DNA of 64,000 bases from contig NZ_QFRX01000001.1 in assembly GCF_003143935.1 (NCBI RefSeq), forward strand, positions 6,959,514 through 7,023,513, written 5' to 3'. The notes beneath the pieces are model-generated. The model did not search any database, was not told where the DNA came from, and saw only the letters and a program-made list of their open reading frames with translations. The stretch comes from Streptomyces sp. Act143. GTDB taxonomy: Bacteria; Actinomycetota; Actinomycetes; Streptomycetales; Streptomycetaceae. Below are positions 58,352 through 64,000 of the stretch, in pieces. Positions within the stretch are counted from its first letter, which is position 1. Every line of letters begins with the position of its first letter. The translations under genes and the position numbers were made by a program.

Positions 58352-59464
58352 ATGTCGAACTACTTCATCACGAGTTACGCCCGCAGGGAAAACGAATCGT
58401 ACGTGGGGCGATTCCACAAGGAACTGGCCCGAGCCGTCCAGGACCGGACCGGGCACGAGATCCGCGCGGTGACGTGCCGCGGCGGCGACGCCAACAGCGC
58501 GCTCGTCGCGCGGGCGGACGTGCTGGTCGCGCTCTGCTCACCGGCGTACTACGACGACCCCGGCTGCGGAAAGGACTGGGCGCTCTTCCAGCACCGCCTC
58601 GACTTCGTCCAGCCCTACGCACGCCTCCAGGGCCCGCCGCCCGCCCGGGTGCTCGTGCGGTGGCGGCCGGCCGACCCGCCGGGCAAGCTGCCCCGAGCGC
58701 CGGTGCTGTGCGCCGACCCCCTCGACGACTACGCCCGCCGGGGCCTGGACGGCATCATCGCCACCTCCGGCTGGAACTCCGGCGACTACCGCAAAGCCCT
58801 CCGGGAACTCGCGGCCCGCGTGTGCGCCGGCCACGAGCACCGGCCGCCCGGCCTGTCCCCGCAGAGCCTCCCCGACCCGCCGCAGGCGTTCCCCCTGGCC
58901 CGGGCCGTCCCCGGACCCCGTGCCGCCGACCTCACCGCACCCGCTCCGGCCCCGCCGCCGCACCCGCCGTCCGCGGCCGACCGGCAGCAGCCCCGCGTCT
59001 TCATCTCGTACGCCCACTCCGACGACCAGCCCGGCCACGGCGCAACCGTCCTGGCCCTGGCAGAGCTGCTGAGACAGCGCGGCATCAACGCCCGGACCGA
59101 CCACGCCGCCGCCGAGGAACCGCAGATCTGGCGGCAGTGGATGCAGGACGAGCTGAACCGGGCGCAGTACATCATCACGGTGGCCTCACCCGCGTACCGG
59201 CGCCGGTCCGAGCTGCGGGAGCGGGCAGGCGTGGGACACGGGGTGACCTGGGAGGTCGGCTACGTCCTGGACGAGGTGTACGCGCATCCGCAGACCTGGG
59301 TCAAACGCATCCTCCGGGTCGTCCTGCCGCCCTATGACCGGGACGCCCTGCCCGTCTTCCCCGGGTCCGGCTCCGCCACGTACTACCGCATCGATCCGGC
59401 GACCGGGGGCGGCGCGCTGGACGCCCTGGTGCGGTATCTGAAACGCGGTCCGGCTCCGTCCTGA
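58352..59464 (+). CDS. TIR-SEFIR two-domain protein
   Basis: 370 residues from ATG 58352 (GGAGG about 8 nt upstream). Residues 1-160 are an FxsC-type TIR-like domain (NYFITSYARRENESY, DVLVALCSPAYYDD, then CGKDWALF), with Asp75 where FxsC has its candidate catalytic Glu. A Pro-rich linker (about 165-213) leads to a SEFIR/TIR-like domain at about 214-365: RVFISYAHSDD, then LAELLRQRGINARTD, IITVASPAY and ending RILRVVLPPY. No enzyme residues are certain. It is divergent from fxsB and probably part of the same system as adaptor or effector. Confidence 0.8.
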   Translation: MSNYFITSYARRENESYVGRFHKELARAVQDRTGHEIRAVTCRGGDANSALVARADVLVALCSPAYYDDPGCGKDWALFQHRLDFVQPYARLQGPPPARVLVRWRPADPPGKLPRAPVLCADPLDDYARRGLDGIIATSGWNSGDYRKALRELAARVCAGHEHRPPGLSPQSLPDPPQAFPLARAVPGPRAADLTAPAPAPPPHPPSAADRQQPRVFISYAHSDDQPGHGATVLALAELLRQRGINARTDHAAAEEPQIWRQWMQDELNRAQYIITVASPAYRRRSELRERAGVGHGVTWEVGYVLDEVYAHPQTWVKRILRVVLPPYDRDALPVFPGSGSATYYRIDPATGGGALDALVRYLKRGPAPS

Positions 59465-59604
59465 CCCCGGCGCGGACAGCGCTGGAAAAAAACTCGAGAA
59501 GCCGTGCAACCCTCCCCCCGCCTGCCGAGTCGTACTTGGCATCAGGACTTCTGGGGAGGGGATCTGGGGGGATCGCGGGGGTTCTGATCTGGAGGGGGAA
59601 AGAC

Positions 59605-59638
59605 CGAGGGGGCCTGGTCGACGGACCAGGCCCCCTCG
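59605..59638. terminator. perfect 15-bp hairpin, bidirectional terminator
   Basis: CGAGGGGGCCTGGTC (59605-59619) and GACCAGGCCCCCTCG (59624-59638) pair perfectly around a 4-nt loop, between the ends of the convergent TIR-SEFIR gene and the ribose operon. Confidence 0.85.
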
Positions 59639-59701
59639 AAGCATCTCCGGGGTTCTCGGGGCCCGTCCTCCGGGCGGACGACGCGACCCTCACCGCAGGC
59701 C

Positions 59702-60094
59702 CTAGAAGAACACCCCGCACCGCAGCAGCACGTTCGCGTACGGCCGCGCCTCCCCGGTCCGCACCACCAGCCGCGCCCCCGCCGACAGCTCCTTCAGCCG
59801 CTCGTGCGGGACCAGGTCGAGGGCACCGGGAAACTCACTCTCCAGCAGCTGCGCCGCCTCCGGATTGGCCTCCCGCACCTCGAAGGCCGCCGTGGCCCCT
59901 TCCACGACCAGCTCCGCCAGCAGCCCCTCCACCACCTCCGCGAAGGACGGCACCCCCGCCCGGAAGGCGAGGTCCACGACCCGGGGGCCGTCGGGTATCG
60001 GCATGCCGGCGTCGCAGACCAGCACCCCGTCACCGTGGCCCAACTCGGCCAGCGCACCCGACAGATGACGGTTCAGGATTCCCGCCTTCTTCAC
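59702..60094 (-). CDS. rbsD: D-ribose pyranase
   Basis: 130 residues of the RbsD/FucU mutarotase family, which converts beta-pyranose to furanose ribose for the kinase. The catalytic His20 in ELGHGD and Asp28 in VCDAGMPIP are in the same positions as in E. coli RbsD, and the C-terminal RTGEARPYANVLLRCGV matches the sugar-binding tail. ATG 60094 overlaps the rbsK stop as ATGA. It is the last gene of the operon, before a strong terminator. Confidence 0.95.
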   Translation of the reverse strand: MKKAGILNRHLSGALAELGHGDGVLVCDAGMPIPDGPRVVDLAFRAGVPSFAEVVEGLLAELVVEGATAAFEVREANPEAAQLLESEFPGALDLVPHERLKELSAGARLVVRTGEARPYANVLLRCGVFF

Positions 60095-60993
60095 AGCGCG
60101 TCGACCTCCTCAGCGGTCGGGAAGGACACCTGTGCGCCCTCCTTCGTCACCGCCGCCGCCCCGACCCGGGCCGCGTACGCCGCCGCCTCCGCCAAGGAGG
60201 CCCCCGTGCCCAGCCGGTAGGCCAGCGCCGCCGTGAACGCGTCACCCGCGCCGGTCGTGTCCACCGCGTCCACCTCGAGCGACGCCACCCGGCTCACGCC
60301 GTCCTTGGAGGCCACCAGCGCGCCCTTCGACCCCAGCGTCACGACCACCGACCGCGGCCCCTTCGCCAGCAGGATGCGCGCCCAGTCCTCGGGGTCGTCC
60401 CCGATCGCCGAGTCGCCCAGGATCACCTTCGCCTCGTGCTCGTTGACGATCAGCGGGTCGCAGGCCGCGAGCAGCACGGCGGGCAGCGGGCGCGGCGGGG
60501 AGGGGTTCAGTACGAAACGGCTGTCCGGCGCGAGGCTCGCCGCCACCGCCACGACCGTCTCCAGCGGGATCTCCAGCTGCGCCGACACCACCCGGGACGC
60601 GTGGAACAGACTCCCCGCCGCCCGCACGTCCTCCGGCGTGAGACGGCCGTTCGCGCCCGGTGAGACGACGATGCTGTTGTCCCCGGACGGGTCCACCGTG
60701 ATCAGCGCGACCCCCGTCGGCGCCCCGCCGACCAGCACGCCCACCGTGTCCACGCCCGCCGAGCGCAGCGAGTCCAGCAGCAGCCGGCCGTGTCCGTCGT
60801 CGCCCACCCGGGCGAGGAGGGCCGTGCTCGCACCCAGCCGGGCGGCCGCGACCGCCTGGTTCGCGCCCTTGCCGCCCGGGTGGACGGCCAGGTCGGAGCC
60901 GAGCACGGTCTCCCCGGCCGCCGGCCGGCGCTCGACACCGATCACCAGGTCGGCGTTGGCCGACCCTACGACCAGGAGGTCGTAGTCGTACAT
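60091..60993 (-). CDS. rbsK: ribokinase
   Basis: 300 residues of the PfkB family, making ribose-5-phosphate from ribose and ATP. PfkB signatures are HPGGKGANQAVAAARLG (sugar side) and DTTGAGDAFTAALAY, with the catalytic Asp. NEHEAKVILG is the conserved NxxE metal motif. ATG 60993 has GGGGAG 7 nt upstream. A hairpin lies between it and the upstream permease/binding-protein gene, so its level may be set separately. Confidence 0.95.
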   Translation of the reverse strand: MYDYDLLVVGSANADLVIGVERRPAAGETVLGSDLAVHPGGKGANQAVAAARLGASTALLARVGDDGHGRLLLDSLRSAGVDTVGVLVGGAPTGVALITVDPSGDNSIVVSPGANGRLTPEDVRAAGSLFHASRVVSAQLEIPLETVVAVAASLAPDSRFVLNPSPPRPLPAVLLAACDPLIVNEHEAKVILGDSAIGDDPEDWARILLAKGPRSVVVTLGSKGALVASKDGVSRVASLEVDAVDTTGAGDAFTAALAYRLGTGASLAEAAAYAARVGAAAVTKEGAQVSFPTAEEVDAL

Positions 60994-61021
60994 GAAGTTG
61001 CTCCCCTATGAGATGACGTGA

Positions 61022-61054
61022 GCCGGCGGGCGCCCGTCACGGGCGTCCGCCGGC
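61022..61054 (-). other. intercistronic hairpin between rbsC-rbsB and rbsK
   Basis: GCCGGCGGGCGCCCG (61022-61036) and CGGGCGTCCGCCGGC (61040-61054) form a 15-bp stem with one mismatch and a 3-nt loop, 9 nt after the fusion gene stop. Possible partial terminator or 3'-end stabiliser of the transport mRNA. Confidence 0.65.
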
Positions 61055-61062
61055 CGTTGGTC

Positions 61063-63009
61063 TCAGCCCGCGAAGTCGGCCACGTTCTCCTTCGTGACCA
61101 CCTTCACCGGCACCATCACCGACTTCTCGACCTTGTCGCCCTCGGCCACCTTCACCGCGTTCTGCACGGCGATCCTGCCCAGTTCCGCCGGCTGCTGCGC
61201 CACCGACGCGTACAGCGTGCCTGCCTTGACGGCCTTCAGACCGTCCTCGGTTCCGTCGAATCCGATGACCTGGACGGACTTTCCGGCCTTGGCGCCGAGC
61301 GCCTTGATCGCGCCGAGCGCCATCTCGTCGTTCTCGGCGAAGACGCCGTCGATGTCCGGGTTGGCCTGGAGCAGGTTGGTCATGACGTCCAGGCCCTTGG
61401 TGCGGTCCCAGTCGGCGGGCTGCTTGGCGACGACCTCGATGCCCGGGTAGGCCTTGAGACCCTCGGTGAAACCGGCGCCGCGCTCACGGCTGGCGGAGGT
61501 GCCGGCCTGGCCCTGGAGGACGACGATCCTGCCCTTGCCGCCCAGCTTCTCGGCGAGGTCCTTGGCGGCGAGCTTGCCACCGGCGACGTTGTCGGAGGCG
61601 ACCAGGGCCGCGGTGTCCGCGTTGTTGACCGCGCGGTCGACGGCGACCAGCGGGATGCCCGCCTTGTTGACGGCCTTGGCCGCCGGGGTCACCGCGTCGG
61701 AGTCGACGGCGTTGACGATGATCGTGCCGAGGCCCTCGCTGGTGAAGTTCTGCAGCTGGTTGGCCTGCTGCGAGGCGTCGTTCTGCGCGTCGGTGACCGT
61801 GAGGTCCACGCCCAGCTTCTTCGCCTCGGCCTGCGCACCGGCGCGGATCTGCACGAAGAACGGGTTGTTGAGGGTCGACAGCGACAGGCCGATCTTCTCG
61901 CTCTTCGCGTCCGACGTGCCGCCGTGCAGGAGGGACGTGGCGCCGACGATCGCCGCCGCGACCACGGCCGCCAGCACGTAGGTGGCCGCCTGCTTGCCCT
62001 TGTTGCCGCCGGTGCCGGCCGCGACCGGCGTCGCCCCCGCCTTGCGGCGGACGGTGTCGAGGAGCACCGCCAGCGCGATGACGACGCCGATGACGACCTG
62101 CTGCCAGAACGCGGACACGGACAGGAGGTTGAGGCCGTTCCGCAGCACCGCCAGGATCAGCGCGCCGATGAGAGTGCCGGACGCCTTGCCCGTGCCACCC
62201 GCCAGCGACGCACCGCCGATGACGACGGCCGCGATCGCGTCCAGCTCGTAGCCCTGCGCGGCCTGCGGCTGCGCGGAGGACAGCCGGGCGGCGAGCACGA
62301 TGCCGGCCGCGGCGGCGAACAGACCGGAGAAGGCGTAGATCGCCAGCTTCTGCTTCTTCACCCGCAGACCGGAGAGGCGGGCCGCCTCCTCGTTGCCGCC
62401 GATCGCGTACATCGAACGCCCGATGTACGTCCTCCCGAGCACGAACGCCGTGATCAGACCTATGCCGACCATCACCAGCACGGGCACCGGCAGCCAGCCG
62501 CCGAGGGTGTCACCGAGGTGCGAGATCGACGAGGGGAACGCGATGGGGGAGCCCTGCGAGATCACCAGCGACAGGCCGCGCGCCACCGACAGCATGGCGA
62601 GCGTCGCGATGAACGGCGGCAGTTTGCCGTACGAGATCAGGAAGCCGTTGACCAGACCGCACGCTATGCCGGTCGCGATCGCGAGCAGCACGGCCAGGAC
62701 GACCGGCATGCCCTCCGAGGTCGCGCTCCAGGCGAGGACGGTGGCCGACAGAGCGGCGACCGAGCCGACCGACAGGTCGATGCCCGCCGAGACGATCACG
62801 AAGGTGACACCGAAGGCGAGGATGGCGGTCACGGCCGCCTGGACGCCGACGTTGAGCAGGTTGTCGGTGGTGAGGAAGTCGCCGGACAGCGCCGACATCG
62901 CGATGACGAGGACGATCAGCGCGGTCAGCGCGCCGTTGTCGAGGAGCAGTCTGCGAAGCCCCGAGGCGCCACTCGCGCCCGGCGTGCTCTTGAGCGTGTC
63001 AGTGGCCAC
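61063..63009 (-). CDS. ribose ABC transporter permease-substrate-binding protein fusion
   Basis: 648 residues. About 15-320 is an RbsC-type permease (LITAFVLGRTYIGRSMYAIGGNEEAARLSG and AIAAVVIGGASLAGGTG, here quoted as landmarks). A further membrane helix at about 335-358 (AATYVLAAVVAAAIVGATSLL) leads to an RbsB-type sugar-binding domain at about 370-648 (IGLSLSTLNNPFFVQIRAGA, then ENDEMALGAIKALG). The extra helix would place the binding domain outside, tethered to its own permease. GTG 63009 has AAGGAGG 6 nt upstream and overlaps rbsA by 11 bp. Confidence 0.93.
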   Translation of the reverse strand: MATDTLKSTPGASGASGLRRLLLDNGALTALIVLVIAMSALSGDFLTTDNLLNVGVQAAVTAILAFGVTFVIVSAGIDLSVGSVAALSATVLAWSATSEGMPVVLAVLLAIATGIACGLVNGFLISYGKLPPFIATLAMLSVARGLSLVISQGSPIAFPSSISHLGDTLGGWLPVPVLVMVGIGLITAFVLGRTYIGRSMYAIGGNEEAARLSGLRVKKQKLAIYAFSGLFAAAAGIVLAARLSSAQPQAAQGYELDAIAAVVIGGASLAGGTGKASGTLIGALILAVLRNGLNLLSVSAFWQQVVIGVVIALAVLLDTVRRKAGATPVAAGTGGNKGKQAATYVLAAVVAAAIVGATSLLHGGTSDAKSEKIGLSLSTLNNPFFVQIRAGAQAEAKKLGVDLTVTDAQNDASQQANQLQNFTSEGLGTIIVNAVDSDAVTPAAKAVNKAGIPLVAVDRAVNNADTAALVASDNVAGGKLAAKDLAEKLGGKGRIVVLQGQAGTSASRERGAGFTEGLKAYPGIEVVAKQPADWDRTKGLDVMTNLLQANPDIDGVFAENDEMALGAIKALGAKAGKSVQVIGFDGTEDGLKAVKAGTLYASVAQQPAELGRIAVQNAVKVAEGDKVEKSVMVPVKVVTKENVADFAG

Positions 63010-64000
63010 GGGGGGCCTCCTTCTTGCTGGTGGGGGTGGAGACGGCGAGCGCCATGACGGCGTCCTGGGTGGCCTGGTCGGCGGCGAGTTCACCGGCGAT
63101 CCGGCCCTGAGCCATGACCAGGACCCGGTCGCTCATGCCGAGGACCTCGGGGAGATCGCTGGAGATCATCAGCACGGCGGCACCGGCCGCGGTGAGTTCG
63201 TTGATGAGCTGGTAGATCTCGACCTTCGCGCCGACGTCGATGCCACGCGTCGGCTCGTCGAGGATCAGCACCTTGGTGTCGGCCAGCAGCCACTTGCCGA
63301 TGACGACCTTCTGCTGGTTGCCGCCGGACAACGTCCGCACGTGCTGGCCGAGTCCGGCCATCCGCACGCCCAGCTGCCCGGCGATCCGGGCGGCGGCCTC
63401 CCGCTGCCCCTTGAGGTCGACGAGCCCCGCGCGCGTGGCCGAACGCAGCGTCACCAGACCGAGGTTCTCCTCGACGGACGCGTCCAGGACGAGCCCCTGG
63501 CCCTTGCGGTCCTCGGGGATCAGCCCGATGCCCGCTGCCATGGCCGCGTTGACGTCGTGCCGCTTCAGGGCGGACCCGGCGACCTTCACCGCGCCCCTGT
63601 CGTACGGGTCGGCCCCGAACACCGCGCGCACCACCTCGGTGCGCCCGGCGCCGACCAGCCCCGCGATGCCGACGACCTCACCGGCGTGCACCTCGAAGGA
63701 CACGTCGTGGAAGACGCCGTCCCGGGTGAGGCCCTCGACGGTGAGCAACGCGGCACCCGTCTCGGGCTGTTCACGCGGGTACTGCTGCTCGATGGACCGC
63801 CCGACCATGAGCCGTACGAGCTCGTCCTCGGGCGTGGACGCGGGTACCTGGCCGACGGACTTGCCGTCCCGGATGACCGTGACCCGGTCGCCCAGGGCGG
63901 CGATCTCCTCCAGGTGGTGCGTGATGAAGACGATCCCGACGCCGTCCTCGCGCAGCGTGCGCACGATCGCGAAGAGCTTGTCCACCTCCTCGGAGGTGAG
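62999..64000 (-). CDS. rbsA: ribose ABC transporter ATP-binding protein (5' part beyond window edge)
   Basis: The C-terminal 333 residues of an RbsA-type protein with two ATPase domains; the start lies beyond 64000. The end of NBD1 is visible (H-loop in FITHHLEE), then NBD2 with the degenerate P-loop GLVGAGRTE, the signature LSGGNQQK and Walker B LILDEPTRGIDVGAK, a layout characteristic of CUT2 (ribose/xylose-type) importers. It energises the downstream fused permease. Confidence 0.93.
   Translation of the reverse strand, partial: LTSEEVDKLFAIVRTLREDGVGIVFITHHLEEIAALGDRVTVIRDGKSVGQVPASTPEDELVRLMVGRSIEQQYPREQPETGAALLTVEGLTRDGVFHDVSFEVHAGEVVGIAGLVGAGRTEVVRAVFGADPYDRGAVKVAGSALKRHDVNAAMAAGIGLIPEDRKGQGLVLDASVEENLGLVTLRSATRAGLVDLKGQREAAARIAGQLGVRMAGLGQHVRTLSGGNQQKVVIGKWLLADTKVLILDEPTRGIDVGAKVEIYQLINELTAAGAAVLMISSDLPEVLGMSDRVLVMAQGRIAGELAADQATQDAVMALAVSTPTSKKEAPRGH

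Noticed and set aside
58169..58456. 95-residue minus-strand frame upstream of fxsB as a candidate FxsA precursor
   Set aside because: It overlaps the TIR-SEFIR start antisense, lacks a ribosome site and does not end in FxSxx.
61018..63057. 679-residue plus-strand frame opposite the ribose permease fusion
   Set aside because: His/Arg/Asp-rich antisense translation without motif; the minus strand is a clear transporter.

Overview
The DNA is very GC-rich, with GC-biased third codon positions, frequent GTG and some TTG starts, and densely packed gene pairs overlapping as ATGA or GTGA. TTA codons are almost absent. Together with the gene content (methylcrotonyl-CoA carboxylase/acdH locus, PucR regulator, SPASM maturase FxsB with FxsC and FxsT, permease/binding-protein fusion for ribose) this points to the chromosome of a Streptomyces. 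From memory only, the left half follows the order of the S. coelicolor SCO277x-SCO274x region. No rRNA, tRNA, insertion sequence, CRISPR array or prophage was seen.

Layout. 1-5.0 kb (minus): leucine/branched-chain acyl-CoA breakdown operon (accD1 beta subunit, biotin-carrying alpha subunit, HMG-CoA lyase, acdH cut by the window edge). A divergent TetR gene follows, with two palindromes in the shared promoter. 5.9-8.9 kb (plus): acyl-CoA dehydrogenase, TesB thioesterase, CDF cation exporter. 8.9-15.9 kb: a phosphatase-like protein and a PucR regulator carrying a 24-bp minisatellite (minus), divergent from a symporter/agmatinase/ThDP-enzyme operon. 16-30 kb: mostly secreted or envelope functions (endonuclease I, GT39 glycosyltransferase, ankyrin protein, class A beta-lactamase-like protein, a beta-lactamase-fold protein lacking its catalytic residues, phytase-like esterase, fused ABC exporter, small secreted protein, S37 peptidase, lipoprotein). 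30-44 kb: GH3 enzyme, two LysR regulators each facing a divergent target, an EPSP synthase paralogue between an EamA exporter and an acetyltransferase, MFS exporter, MarR-GNAT fusion, an EAD-AAA protein, and a DMT-family membrane protein with a GNAT-like partner. 44.5-49 kb: LacI regulator divergent from a three-gene sugar or polyol operon. 59.7-64 kb (minus): ribose uptake and phosphorylation operon (rbsA, fused rbsC-rbsB, rbsK, rbsD).

The most unusual region is 49.1-59.5 kb. A minus-strand operon encodes FxsB (radical SAM/SPASM cyclophane-forming maturase), a 31-codon ORF, FxsC (TIR-like), FxsT (ParA-like ATPase, TIR-like, NB-ARC-like and TPR domains), a double roadblock-like protein and a cation/proton antiporter, nearly all translationally coupled. 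A divergent gene encodes a TIR-SEFIR protein. No recognisable FxSxx-ending precursor gene lies beside fxsB. The only two in-frame TTA codons found in confident genes of this window are both in this operon, suggesting bldA-dependent, developmentally timed expression. The EAD-AAA protein at 41-42 kb is a second, separate gene with conflict-system domain architecture.
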